From the NCBI GenBank assembly GCA_946531435.1, contig CAMNAO010000014.1:1-35438 (forward strand): a stretch of 35,438 nucleotides of DNA, written 5' to 3'. Positions 24,864 to 32,381 of this stretch are shown here, piece by piece. The stretch's first letter is position 1. Each line of letters begins with the position of its first letter. The position numbers and the translations under genes were made by a program. This DNA comes from an uncultured Clostridia bacterium (GTDB lineage Bacteria > Bacillota > Clostridia > Oscillospirales > Oscillospiraceae). The notes beneath the pieces were generated by a model that saw nothing but the letters and a program-made list of their open reading frames with translations, made no database searches and was not told the origin of the DNA.

Positions 24864-26214
24864 ATCCTGATATGGAAGCGGCGTCCGCCTCTTCGGCACC
24901 GCTTCGCGGAAAACGAATGCGCACTGTGGTGCCTCTTCCGGGTGTACTGTCCAGGCTCAGCACCGCGTCATGCAGCATAGCGCCGTGTTTGACGATGGAG
25001 AGGCCCAGGCCCGTTCCTCCAATGGCCTTGGAGTGGCTCTTGTCCACCCGGTAAAAGCGCTCAAAGATTCTCTCCTGCTCCTCCTTGGGGATGCCGATGC
25101 CGGTATCAGTCACCGCCACCGTGGGTTCCCCATCCAAGGCTGCTATACTGACGGTGACAGAGCCCCCTTCCCGGTTATACTTGATGGCGTTGTCCACGAG
25201 ATTGTAAATCATCTCATGGATCACCTGGCGGATCCCCTTCACAAGGATCGGCTCACCCAGAAGCTCCAGCGTAATTCTCCCCTCCGCCGCCAGGGGGCGA
25301 AGGGCTGCCAGAATCTCCTCAGAGAGCGCGTGTAGCTCCACCGGCTCCGGCTCGGGAAATCCGTTCTCCTCATCCAGTCGGCTGAGGCGGATGATGTCGT
25401 CAATCAGAGCGATAAGGCGCTGGGACTCCCGATAGATATCCCCCGCAAACTCCCTCGTCATGTCGGCGGGCACCAGCCCGTCCCGCATGAGCTCCGCAAA
25501 GCCGGAGATGGAGGTGAGGGGTGTCTTCAGTTCATGAGAAACGTTGGCGGAGAACTCCTTGCGCAAACTCTCCCTCTCCGCGGCCTCCGCCCGGATGGTA
25601 TTCTGCTGCTCCCGGATGCGGTGCAGTAACGGAGCCAGCTCCGGATAGCTCTTCTCCGGATCCGGATCGTCCAGATTCAAGTTGTTGACAGGCTGCAGCA
25701 GTACCCTTGCGCTATGGAAGGCCATCACCGCGGAGAAGGCCAGCACGAGAAGCAGGATCCACAGGACGGGCGTCACCGCATGAAGGGCATCCCGTACCAC
25801 CTGCATGGGACGGGACAGGCGCAGCACCGAACCGTCATCACAGCGGAAGGCATAATACATGGTCTCCACGCCCCCGGAGTCAGAGCGCCGGATCCCCTGC
25901 CCCTCCCCTTCCGAAAGGGCTTTCTCCACCTCGGGGTACCCCGCCTGGTTCACGGTCAGATCCCGAAACACACTGTCATAGAGCACCATTCCGTCCTCCG
26001 CGATCCAAGTGACGCGGTTGATGCCCTCCAGCCCCGCAAGGTACGAGATGCCGCCCAATTGAAGGCCTCGGGCTGCGTACTTCGCCTCCCCCTGAAGGGC
26101 CTCATAGGTCTCCTCCAGGGTCTGATTCACCTGCAGGGTAAAAAACAGGGCGGCACAGAGGAACAGCACCAGGGCGCCGAGGAAGAAAGAGCTGTAAAAA
26201 ACCCGTCTGGTCAT
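24862..26214 (-). CDS. phoR: Sensor histidine kinase, PhoR-like
   Basis: 450-residue kinase. An N-terminal helix (about 7-29) and a second helix (about 143-165) flank an external sensor domain of about 115 residues. HisKA carries SANVSHELKTPLTSISG; the ATPase domain has LVDNAIKYN, DTGIGIPKEEQERIFERFYRVDKSHS (motif G1) and GGTGLGLSIVKHG. Sequence style and pairing with a PhoB-like regulator, next to a phosphate transporter, suggest a phosphate-starvation sensor; this is inference from context. It overlaps phoB by four bases. Confidence 0.88.
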   Translation of the reverse strand: MTRRVFYSSFFLGALVLFLCAALFFTLQVNQTLEETYEALQGEAKYAARGLQLGGISYLAGLEGINRVTWIAEDGMVLYDSVFRDLTVNQAGYPEVEKALSEGEGQGIRRSDSGGVETMYYAFRCDDGSVLRLSRPMQVVRDALHAVTPVLWILLLVLAFSAVMAFHSARVLLQPVNNLNLDDPDPEKSYPELAPLLHRIREQQNTIRAEAAERESLRKEFSANVSHELKTPLTSISGFAELMRDGLVPADMTREFAGDIYRESQRLIALIDDIIRLSRLDEENGFPEPEPVELHALSEEILAALRPLAAEGRITLELLGEPILVKGIRQVIHEMIYNLVDNAIKYNREGGSVTVSIAALDGEPTVAVTDTGIGIPKEEQERIFERFYRVDKSHSKAIGGTGLGLSIVKHGAMLHDAVLSLDSTPGRGTTVRIRFPRSGAEEADAASISG

Positions 26215-26900
26215 TCCCGCTCTCCTTTGAGCCGGTAGCCAACGCCCCGCACCGTCTCAATGAGAGCGCCTGCCTCCCCCAGCTTCAGTCGAAGGGAGCG
26301 GATATGCACGTCCAGCGTGCGGTTCTCCGGTTCATTGCCGAGACCCCAGACCCGATCCATAAGGAACGCCCGGTCCAGCGCCCGCCCGGCATACCGGGTC
26401 AGAAGAGTCAGAAGGGAAAACTCCTTATAGGTCAAGGGGACGATCTCCCCATTCACCGCCGCCTCATGGCGGGCGGGAGAGATCCAAAGCGGCCCCACCC
26501 GGTACTCCCTTTCTTCCTCTCTCTCTCCGGAGCTGCGGTCCGATCTTCGCAGCACGGCACGGACACGGGCAACCAGCTCCATCATGCCGAAGGGCTTTAC
26601 CACATAGTCATCCGCCCCGGCATCCAGCCCCACCACCCGGTCATACTCCGAGCTGCGGGCGGTGAGCAGGATCACCGGTAGATCCACCGTGGCGCTGTTC
26701 CGCCGCAGCTTTCCCAGGACCGCGATCCCATCCTCCTCCGGGAGCATCAGATCCAATAGTATCAGCTCCGGCTTTGCCTTTTCCATCGCATCCCAAAAAG
26801 CGGACGGGCGGTCAAAGCCCTCCGCCTCATACCCCTGGCTCTTCAGCGCATAGACAACCAGCTTGCGGATGCTGTCATCGTCCTCCAGTAAATAAATCAA
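26211..26900 (-). CDS. phoB: PhoB-like response regulator
   Basis: OmpR-class regulator. The receiver starts MIYLLEDDDSIRKL, has the phosphoacceptor Asp in LLDLMLP, LTARS, and lysine in DDYVVKPFG. The winged-helix domain includes VPLTYKEFSLLTLLTRYAGRALDRAFLMDRVWG and RTLDVHIRSLRLKL. I prefer TTG 26900-26898 because it yields the family-typical start and has GAGGTGA upstream at workable spacing; the longer frame begins at GTG 26909, which abuts that ribosome site. The stop overlaps the kinase start (ATGA). It is divergent from the Na/Pi transporter, with possible Pho-box repeats between. Confidence 0.88.
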   Translation of the reverse strand: MIYLLEDDDSIRKLVVYALKSQGYEAEGFDRPSAFWDAMEKAKPELILLDLMLPEEDGIAVLGKLRRNSATVDLPVILLTARSSEYDRVVGLDAGADDYVVKPFGMMELVARVRAVLRRSDRSSGEREEEREYRVGPLWISPARHEAAVNGEIVPLTYKEFSLLTLLTRYAGRALDRAFLMDRVWGLGNEPENRTLDVHIRSLRLKLGEAGALIETVRGVGYRLKGERE

Positions 26901-26952
26901 CGCATTCACCTCACTTAGGAATGTATCACAATCCTCCGTCTCTTAAAAGGGA

Positions 26953-27021
26953 TTTTACACAGATTTAACCTTTCCCGGGTGGAGGATTTTAACTTGACCA
27001 CGCATAATAAAAATGTATATG
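26953..27021 (+). promoter_or_regulatory. Promoter with possible Pho-box repeats before the Na/Pi transporter
   Basis: TTTACA-like repeats on the plus strand at 26954-26959 (TTTACA), 26964-26969 (TTTAAC) and 26988-26993 (TTTAAC) are spaced roughly in helical steps of 10-12 bases, allowing one missing unit. They lead directly into TTGACC (26994-26999), a 16-base spacer and TATATG (27016-27021). Pho boxes of Firmicutes are TTAACA-like direct repeats upstream of -35 or overlapping it. The assignment is inferred. Confidence 0.45.
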
Positions 27022-27045
27022 TATGCAAAGAAGGAGGGAAATGAT

Positions 27046-28800
27046 TTGTCCATTTCCGAAACGATCTCGCTTTTCGGCGGGGTGGCCCTGTTTCTCTTTG
27101 GTATGACCCTGATGGGTGAGGGCCTGAAAAAAGTATCCGGCAACAAGCTTGCCCCCATTCTCTATCGGCTGTCCAGCACGCCCCTGCGGGGGATCCTGCT
27201 TGGTACCGGCGTCACCGCAGTGATCCAGTCCTCCTGCGCCACCGCCGTTATGACCGTGGGTTTTGTCAATTCCGGCATGATGAAGCTGCGCCAGGCCATC
27301 TATGTGATCCTGGGCGCGATCTTGGGCACCAGCATCACCGGCTGGGTGATCTGCCTCAGCTATATCGAGGGGGCGGGCGGTCTCGCCAGCCTCATCTCCA
27401 CCGCCACATTGACCGGCATCGTGGCTGTGGTGGGAATCGTCTTCCGGATGTTCCTGAAAAAACAGATGGCCCATCACGTCGGCGACATTCTCATGGGCTT
27501 CGCCGTGCTGATGTTCGGCATGAGCACCATGAGCGGCGCCGTCAGCGGCCTTCGGGAGGCGCCCTGGTTCCACAGCGCCCTGGTCTCCCTCTCCCACCCC
27601 CTGATGGGGATTTTGCTGGGCGCTCTGTTCACGGCCCTGCTGCAATCCGCCTCCGCCGCCGTGGGTATCATCCAGGCCCTCAGCTTCACCGGGGCCATGG
27701 AAATGGGCGTTGCCCTGCCCCTGCTGATGGGCGTCGCCTTCGGTGCCTCCGCGCCGGTGCTGTTTTCCGCCATCGGCGCCAATGTGGGCGGCCGCCGCAC
27801 CGCACTGGTCTATCCCATTGCCACCGGCGTCGGCGTCGTTGTCTTCGGCGCGCTCTTTTATCTCATCAACGGTTTTGTTCACTTTTCTTTCCTCACGAAG
27901 GTGATGGACCCCTTCTCCGTGGCTTTTGTAAATACCATGCTGCGTCTGGCCATCACCCTGCTTCTGGTGCCTATGGGAGGTCTCATTGAAAAGGCCACCG
28001 GCCTTCTGGTGCCGGAGGATCCCAAGGCCGCGGAGAACGACCCCTCCATCCGACTGGAGGAGCGTTTCCTTGCCCATCCCGCCCTGGCCATTGAGCAGTC
28101 CCGCCTGGTGATCAACGACATGGCTGTGGTCTCCGAGACTGCGCTGAACGGCGCCCTTTCCCTTTTCTCCAAGTATTCGGAGGCCGGCTTTGAGGAGGTC
28201 CGTCAAAAAGAGGATCAGGGCGACCGCTATGAGGACAGCCTGGGCACCTATCTTGTGAAGCTCTCCGGCCGTGAGATGACCGACCGGCAGAATGAACAGA
28301 TGTCAGAATATCTGCACACCCTGTCGGATTTTGAGCGGATCTCCGACCACGCGCTGAACATCGCCGGAAGCGCCAAGGAGGTATGGGAGAAAGACATGAA
28401 ATTCTCCGACACCGCTTCCCATGAGCTGGATGTGCTGTTCGCCGCCGTGAGCCAGATCCTCAGCATGACCGTCAGCGCCTTTACGGACAACGATCTGGGT
28501 CTCGCCTCCCGGGTGGAGCCTCTGGAGGAGCTCATCGACGACCTCTGCGATCAGATGAAGCTCAACCACATTGAACGGCTGCAGCAAGGAACCTGCACCA
28601 TCACCCAGGGCTTTGTCTTCAATGACATTGTTACCAACTGTGAGCGGGTTTCGGATCACTGCTCCAACATCGCCGTCTGCATGATCGAGCTCTCCGACGA
28701 CGCCTACCGCACCCACAGCTACACCCATGACCTGCGGGAAAAGCAGAGTGAGAGCTTCCGGGACGCCTATGAGCAGTATCAGCAGCGCTTCGCGCTCTGA
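27046..28800 (+). CDS. Na/phosphate cotransporter family protein with C-terminal PhoU domain
   Basis: 584 residues from a TTG start at 27046 with AAGGAGG eight bases upstream; the longer ATG frame (27013) would begin before that site. Two Na/Pi-cotransporter repeats each show the family QSS-type motif (VIQSSCATAVMTVGFVN and LLQSASAAVGIIQAL) among about eight membrane helices. After residue ~330 there is a cytoplasmic PhoU-like helical domain with repeated SDFERISDHALNIAG and NCERVSDHCSNIA metal-binding motifs. It likely imports phosphate with sodium, or exports it; direction cannot be judged. Context with phoB/phoR supports phosphate control. Confidence 0.92.
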   Translation: MSISETISLFGGVALFLFGMTLMGEGLKKVSGNKLAPILYRLSSTPLRGILLGTGVTAVIQSSCATAVMTVGFVNSGMMKLRQAIYVILGAILGTSITGWVICLSYIEGAGGLASLISTATLTGIVAVVGIVFRMFLKKQMAHHVGDILMGFAVLMFGMSTMSGAVSGLREAPWFHSALVSLSHPLMGILLGALFTALLQSASAAVGIIQALSFTGAMEMGVALPLLMGVAFGASAPVLFSAIGANVGGRRTALVYPIATGVGVVVFGALFYLINGFVHFSFLTKVMDPFSVAFVNTMLRLAITLLLVPMGGLIEKATGLLVPEDPKAAENDPSIRLEERFLAHPALAIEQSRLVINDMAVVSETALNGALSLFSKYSEAGFEEVRQKEDQGDRYEDSLGTYLVKLSGREMTDRQNEQMSEYLHTLSDFERISDHALNIAGSAKEVWEKDMKFSDTASHELDVLFAAVSQILSMTVSAFTDNDLGLASRVEPLEELIDDLCDQMKLNHIERLQQGTCTITQGFVFNDIVTNCERVSDHCSNIAVCMIELSDDAYRTHSYTHDLREKQSESFRDAYEQYQQRFAL

Positions 28801-28846
28801 GGGGTTCGACGGTAGCCGCTGACCTATTCACCTTTGAGTCACTAAA

Positions 28847-28895
28847 GCGTTGTCTCAAAATAGCCCAAAAAGCTATTGAGAGACAACGCCTTTTT
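28847..28895 (+). terminator. Rho-independent terminator after the Na/Pi transporter
   Basis: GCGTTGTCTC (28847-28856) pairs perfectly with GAGACAACGC (28880-28889); inner AATAGC/GCTATT pairs extend the stem. A T-run follows at 28891-28895. Confidence 0.9.
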
Positions 28896-29168
28896 GATAT
28901 ATACAGGTCCTCTCAAATATAGATCCTCTTGCCCGAATGGTACTACTAAAACATTTCTGAGTAGTTCCATCAGTGGTACAACCACTTAACACTTTTTTAC
29001 CATATTAACCCATGCCTCAAAAACGGCGTTTCGGGCTTGACATCATTTTTCCCTTTTTAAAAGTGACTGATACACATTGTTTCCACAGGATTCCGGTCAT
29101 TCCGCCTGTAAAAAGTTAGCGGTTTTCCGCGAGTTATCAAATGCCCGTTTTTTTTCAACACCGGATTT
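28896..29168. other. Gene-free, lower-GC junction at the left edge of the accessory island
   Basis: About 270 bases without a supported frame. Small inverted repeats are visible (ACTACT...AGTAGT, GTGGTacaACCAC, GCGGttttCCGC), together with several T- or A-runs. Base composition changes here from the GC-rich core to the island. I found no copy of the tRNA-Cys 3' end, so no attachment site can be named. Confidence 0.4.
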
Positions 29169-29384
29169 TCATAGCCTGTCAAAGAGCTCCGGATCTTCAC
29201 GCATGATCTTCATATAGATTTTATCGAGTCTTTCTTCGGCTACGGCAGGGTTCCACCCGCAAGATTCGCAGTGGTCTTTCTTATCGCACTGTACGCCTTT
29301 ATTCATCTTGCAGATATCCGGTTCGGAATATATGGGTTTCGGTCTCCGCCGCCGCCGAAGCGGTCTTGATTTTGTCGTCGGCAT
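29169..29384 (-). CDS. Small cysteine-rich protein, unknown function
   Basis: 71 residues. A basic start (MPTTKSRPLRRRRRPKP) is followed by five cysteines: CKMNKGVQCDKKDHCESCGWNP, spaced C-x7-C... then C-x2-C. The pattern suggests a small zinc-binding or redox knot; CxxCGWNP-type small proteins recur in Firmicute prophages and islands, to my recollection. ATG has AAGGAGG six bases upstream, an excellent site. It lies downstream of the hairpin at 29413-29440, so its expression depends on read-through or on an unrecognised promoter. Confidence 0.75.
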   Translation of the reverse strand: MPTTKSRPLRRRRRPKPIYSEPDICKMNKGVQCDKKDHCESCGWNPAVAEERLDKIYMKIMREDPELFDRL

Positions 29385-29412
29385 GTTATTCCTCCTTCAT
29401 CTATGTAGACGC

Positions 29413-29440
29413 AAAGAAGCCGGCGAAAATCGCCGGCTTC
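29413..29440 (-). terminator. Rho-independent terminator after the 85-residue gene
   Basis: A perfect 11-pair stem at 29416-29426 and 29430-29440 is followed on the minus strand by TTT then GCG. The T-run is short. The stem with an AAA/TTT loop resembles other hairpins in this island. Confidence 0.65.
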
Positions 29441-29453
29441 CGTTTCCCTGTGT

Positions 29454-29711
29454 TTACTTCATTGCTTCCTCGATGGAGTCGATAGCGTTCTGGATGGCGT
29501 CTCGCGCCTCATCCACGTATTCCTTGGCGTCCTCCAGGTTGGATACAGCCTCCTCCATTTTCTCCCCTCGTTCCGATTCCTGGAGGCCTTCAGGGAGATT
29601 GTCAAAAGCCTCACTCTCTTCGTCGCAGACACCCTCGATCGCGCTGTAGACGATGCTCAGCGACTTTTCCGCTTCCCGTAGGATTTTCCTGCGGTCTCTG
29701 TTCAAACGCAT
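29454..29711 (-). CDS. Small acidic helical protein, unknown function
   Basis: 85 residues from ATG 29711 (AGGAG four bases before). Entirely helix-prone and acidic after a basic start: AEKSLSIVYSAIEGVCDEE, DNLPEGLQESERGEKMEEAV, NLEDAKEYVDEARDAIQNAI. Heptad-like spacing suggests a coiled coil or helical bundle. The ESERGEKME motif occurs in short proteins of Firmicute mobile elements, from memory. It follows the 194-residue gene by 11 bases in the same operon. Confidence 0.75.
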   Translation of the reverse strand: MRLNRDRRKILREAEKSLSIVYSAIEGVCDEESEAFDNLPEGLQESERGEKMEEAVSNLEDAKEYVDEARDAIQNAIDSIEEAMK

Positions 29712-29722
29712 CACTCTCCTTC

Positions 29723-30307
29723 TCAATAATAATAGCACTCTTTAAAGTTATCGTGCCCATATACATATCCGACTTCCACATCTCCGCCATGCTTCTTGCG
29801 AAGCTCTCTCTGGATGTAGGCTGCAAGCTCGTCTTTGGTCTTTTCCGTGAACACGATGGGATGCCTGGGATGGTACTCGAAGCCGTAGTGGTCTTTGCCG
29901 TCGTACTGCAGATAGGCATTCATCTTGAATTCGCCGAGAAACATATCTCTTCTATAGACACTGCCGCGCTGAGCCAGCAGGATCCGGATGACAAATTCGT
30001 AATTCTCCGGCAATCCACAGCACCAGGTTTTTTCTGTCCCGCGAAGCTGCGGGATTTCATCAAAGCATTTTTTCAGCTCAGCGGCTACCTTCTCCTGGTT
30101 TTCCTTCCTGCTATTAAGATAAACCATGTTCTCGACCTCATGTTCCGCATATCCGTCATAGTACCGCGCCTTGATTTCGTTCAGCCGTTCCCGGCGATAA
30201 CTGCTCTTTTTCTTGTCTGAAAACGCGGTTACGTTATTTGAGACGGCACTGTAAATCATATAGCCAATACCCAGAACGAAAACCCAAAAACCAATTACAA
30301 GGCCCAC
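29723..30307 (-). CDS. Membrane-anchored 194-residue protein, left copy of a duplicated pair
   Basis: Function unknown. One N-terminal signal-anchor helix at about 3-22 (LVIGFWVFVLGIGYMIYSAV) is followed by a basic stretch and a soluble domain with TEKTWCCGLPENYEFV, GSVYRRDM and an aromatic end (KECYYY). GTG 30307-30305 has GGAGG seven bases before. The copy at 31317-31901 differs at only seven residues, all between about 107 and 151. The nucleotide pattern is uneven (identical first half, divergent second half). Upstream lies a truncated version of the 70-residue gene that precedes the right copy. Confidence 0.85.
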   Translation of the reverse strand: MGLVIGFWVFVLGIGYMIYSAVSNNVTAFSDKKKSSYRRERLNEIKARYYDGYAEHEVENMVYLNSRKENQEKVAAELKKCFDEIPQLRGTEKTWCCGLPENYEFVIRILLAQRGSVYRRDMFLGEFKMNAYLQYDGKDHYGFEYHPRHPIVFTEKTKDELAAYIQRELRKKHGGDVEVGYVYGHDNFKECYYY

Positions 30308-30461
30308 GACACTACCTCCTATAAGCGCAAGTGCAAATCTGAACCGTACTTCGTAACTGCCTCCACCGGCGTTTTCCCGGTGGATACTTTTTTAACCTCG
30401 CCGTCATCCAGAACAGCGTACAGGAAATATTTATCTCTGAGTTCCTTGCTGGTCATTACAT
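29727..30461 (-). repeat. 735-bp duplication, left unit (right unit at 31321-32055)
   Basis: Constant offset of 1594 bases, with no gaps. The section 30030-30356 equals 31624-31950 without a mismatch (327 bp). The section 29727-30029 differs from its partner at roughly 45 of 303 positions by hand count. The last ~105 bp carries four mismatches. The unit covers the 194-residue gene and the 3' two thirds of the 70-residue gene. Confidence 0.9.
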
Positions 30462-30477
30462 GCGTCATTTTCCTCAT
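30319..30477 (-). pseudogene. Truncated copy of the 70-residue gene
   Basis: Encodes 52 residues; from VMTSKELRDKYFLYAVLDDGEVKKVS to KYGSDLHLRL it matches the 70-residue protein at 31913-32125 with two differences, but its first ~24 residues are replaced by an unrelated MRKMTH. The frame is intact and ATG codons at 30477 and 30468 (AGGA before the latter) could start it, so a short functional protein cannot be ruled out. It ends 11 bases before the left 194-residue gene, as in the intact copy. Confidence 0.7.
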
Positions 30478-30550
30478 CGCACGCTGCGTCAATTAATCTA
30501 TTTGCATCTCTCAAATACGCTGAGCGGCCGTTAGTTTTCCTCTTCTCTTG

Positions 30551-30913
30551 TTATTTATTCGCAAGTCCCCCTTTTGCACAAAAAGTAAAGGTAACCGAAA
30601 AAGTCTCTGCTGACTTCCACTGAATATGAACACTGTCAGCATATGAGGCCATATCGCAAAAAGCCTCTTTGTCTGCCTGATGCACAATAATATTGTCTGT
30701 AATGACGCTGATCGAAACACTCCCGCTTGGGTCAACGGAAGAAGATATTTCTTCAATATCCGCATCTTGGAATACGTTTTCTGCCGCCTCTGCAAACATA
30801 TCCAGCTTAGCGTTGTTTACCGGCGGGTACTTCCCCATTGCGATTCCGGACCGCAGTTCGTTAATCACGTCATAAATCGAAATTCCGAAACTATCGTTCA
30901 TTTCACACATCAC
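30551..30913 (-). CDS. 120-residue protein, unknown; paralogue of its neighbour
   Basis: Not recognised. Acidic, soluble, likely alpha/beta, with DMFAEAAENVFQDADIEE followed by DPSGSVSISVITDN and a beta-rich end (ETFSVTFTFCAK). It aligns over its last ~80 residues with the next gene upstream (30930-31301): both have SGSVSI, then about 25 residues later an A-x-x-AD motif, then paired strands. The start is uncertain; ATG 30913 lacks a good ribosome site, and MNDSF (30901) is an alternative. It lies 16 bases after its paralogue. Confidence 0.7.
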   Translation of the reverse strand: MMCEMNDSFGISIYDVINELRSGIAMGKYPPVNNAKLDMFAEAAENVFQDADIEEISSSVDPSGSVSISVITDNIIVHQADKEAFCDMASYADSVHIQWKSAETFSVTFTFCAKGGLANK

Positions 30914-30929
30914 TCATTCGCTTATAGTC

Positions 30930-31301
30930 TTATTTGATAACTTTTGCAAGTCCGTGAAAACCGAAGTCGATTCGCACGACCCCGCGGATCATTGGGTAAA
31001 CGTCCATATTATCTGCAAGTTTGACCGCCTGCGTGAGCAGGTCAGACTTGGCAAAATCAATATTACTCCCCTGGATCGAAACAGACCCAGACCCCTTGAA
31101 GGGCTTTTGCATCTTATAGCTTACCGAGACATCAGATCCGTCGAAAATGCGGAGCAATAAGTCATGAAGCGTTGCCATCCTGCGATATACAAGCGGATCT
31201 AAAATATGGGGTGAAATATCATTAAGGAGGATAGAATTCCCATACTCTTTAATGATGTCATCAATCCACGTAGAACCATCATACATTTCTTCGTCTTCCA
31301 T
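30930..31301 (-). CDS. 123-residue protein, unknown; paralogue of its neighbour
   Basis: Not recognised. ATG 31301 has GGAGGT eight bases before. The N-terminal ~40 residues (EDEEMYDGSTWIDDIIKEYG...) are specific, then RMATLHDLLLRIFDGSDVSV, GSGSVSIQGSNIDFAKSD and KLADNMDVYPMIRGVVRIDFGF resemble the 120-residue protein downstream. No membrane helix or signal peptide. It is in an operon between the two 194-residue copies, 15 bases after the right copy. The pair may form a heterodimer or be an old tandem duplication; both are inference. Confidence 0.75.
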   Translation of the reverse strand: MEDEEMYDGSTWIDDIIKEYGNSILLNDISPHILDPLVYRRMATLHDLLLRIFDGSDVSVSYKMQKPFKGSGSVSIQGSNIDFAKSDLLTQAVKLADNMDVYPMIRGVVRIDFGFHGLAKVIK

Positions 31302-31316
31302 GGAATTATACCTCCG

Positions 31317-31901
31317 TTAATAATAATAGCACTCTTTAAAATTATCGTGTCCATATACATATCCGACTTCCACATCTCCGCCATGCTTCTTGCGGAGCTC
31401 TCTCTGGATATAGGCCGCGAGCTCGTCTTTTGTTTTTTCTGTAAACGGCACAGGTGTTCTTGGGTGATATTCGAAGCCGTAGTGATCCTTACCGTCATAT
31501 TGCAAATAGGCGTTCATTCTGAAACTGCCAAGGTCCATGTCTCTTCTATAGACACTGCCGCGTTGAGCCAGTAAAATTCGCATTACGAATTCGTAATTCT
31601 CCGGCAACCCACAGCACCAGGTCTTTTCTGTCCCGCGAAGCTGCGGGATTTCATCAAAGCATTTTTTCAGCTCAGCGGCTACCTTCTCCTGGTTTTCCTT
31701 CCTGCTATTAAGATAAACCATGTTCTCGACCTCATGTTCCGCATATCCGTCATAGTACCGCGCCTTGATTTCGTTCAGCCGTTCCCGGCGATAACTGCTC
31801 TTTTTCTTGTCTGAAAACGCGGTTACGTTATTTGAGACGGCACTGTAAATCATATAGCCAATACCCAGAACGAAAACCCAAAAACCAATTACAAGGCCCA
31901 C
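31317..31901 (-). CDS. Membrane-anchored 194-residue protein, right copy of a duplicated pair
   Basis: Same architecture as the left copy at 29723-30307: N-terminal membrane helix, basic linker, soluble domain with WCCGLPENYEF and a C-terminal ECYYY. Differences are I/M, F/D, E/S, K/R, H/T, I/V and V/P, clustered in the second half. GTG 31901 has the same GGAGG leader. It follows the 70-residue gene by 11 bases and precedes the 123-residue gene by 15. Because its upstream gene is intact, I regard this copy as closer to the parental order. Confidence 0.85.
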   Translation of the reverse strand: MGLVIGFWVFVLGIGYMIYSAVSNNVTAFSDKKKSSYRRERLNEIKARYYDGYAEHEVENMVYLNSRKENQEKVAAELKKCFDEIPQLRGTEKTWCCGLPENYEFVMRILLAQRGSVYRRDMDLGSFRMNAYLQYDGKDHYGFEYHPRTPVPFTEKTKDELAAYIQRELRKKHGGDVEVGYVYGHDNFKECYYY

Positions 31902-31912
31902 GACACTACCTC

Positions 31913-32125
31913 CTATAAGCGCAAGTGCAAATCTGAACCGTACTTCGTAATTGCCTCCACCGGCGTTTTCCCGATGGATACCTTTTTAACCTCGCCGTCA
32001 TCCAGAACGGCGTACAGGAAATATTTATCTCTGAGTTCCTTGCTGGTCATTACATAAGACGGATTTCCTTCATTGTCATAATACGTAACCCACAGGATCT
32101 CGTTTTTCGGTATTTTAATTCTCAA
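31913..32125 (-). CDS. 70-residue protein, unknown function
   Basis: Basic N-terminus MRIKIPKNEILWVTYYD, then NPSYVMTSKELRDKYFLYAVLDDGEVKKVSIGKTPVEAITKYGSDLHLRL. No membrane helix, cysteines or known motif. Start appears to be TTG 32125-32123 overlapping the upstream stop (TTGA); a GGAGG lies somewhat far (14 bases) upstream, so initiation probably depends on coupling. A truncated relative is at 30319-30477. Both sit directly before a 194-residue gene, suggesting they act together. Confidence 0.75.
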   Translation of the reverse strand: MRIKIPKNEILWVTYYDNEGNPSYVMTSKELRDKYFLYAVLDDGEVKKVSIGKTPVEAITKYGSDLHLRL

Positions 32126-32349
32126 TTCTTCGGCGGACGCCTCCGTTTACTGTATAGCAGGGCGTCTCCGCGCCGCTTTTTCCTCTCAGCCAGAGCGCCC
32201 TTTACCTGAGGAAGGAAGATGATGAGACTCAGGAAGATGCCCATCATAATGGAAGCACGCTCCTGTTCCGGCGTATGCCCTGCATTCCTGTAGGTGTAGA
32301 GCAAGATCGGAATAATATTTCCGGCAGTGGATGCGATCGCTGCGATCAC
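32122..32349 (-). CDS. Small membrane protein, first gene of the island operon
   Basis: 75 residues from GTG 32349, which has GAGGGG eight bases before; a GTG at 32358 is possible but abuts that site. Two membrane-prone segments (about 3-20, IAAIASTAGNIIPILLYTY, and 34-52, IMMGIFLSLIIFLPQVKGA) are followed by a strongly basic cytoplasmic-type tail (ERKKRRGD...SKRRRPPKN). Function unknown. It overlaps the 70-residue gene by four bases and stands right after the palindromic promoter. Confidence 0.75.
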   Translation of the reverse strand: MIAAIASTAGNIIPILLYTYRNAGHTPEQERASIMMGIFLSLIIFLPQVKGALAERKKRRGDALLYSKRRRPPKN

Positions 32350-32381
32350 GGGAGACACCCCTCTTTCCTATGATTTTTATT

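Noticed and set aside
28896..29168. Left attachment site for integration at tRNA-Cys
   Set aside because: I looked for a copy of the tRNA 3' end and saw none; no integrase gene is in the window.
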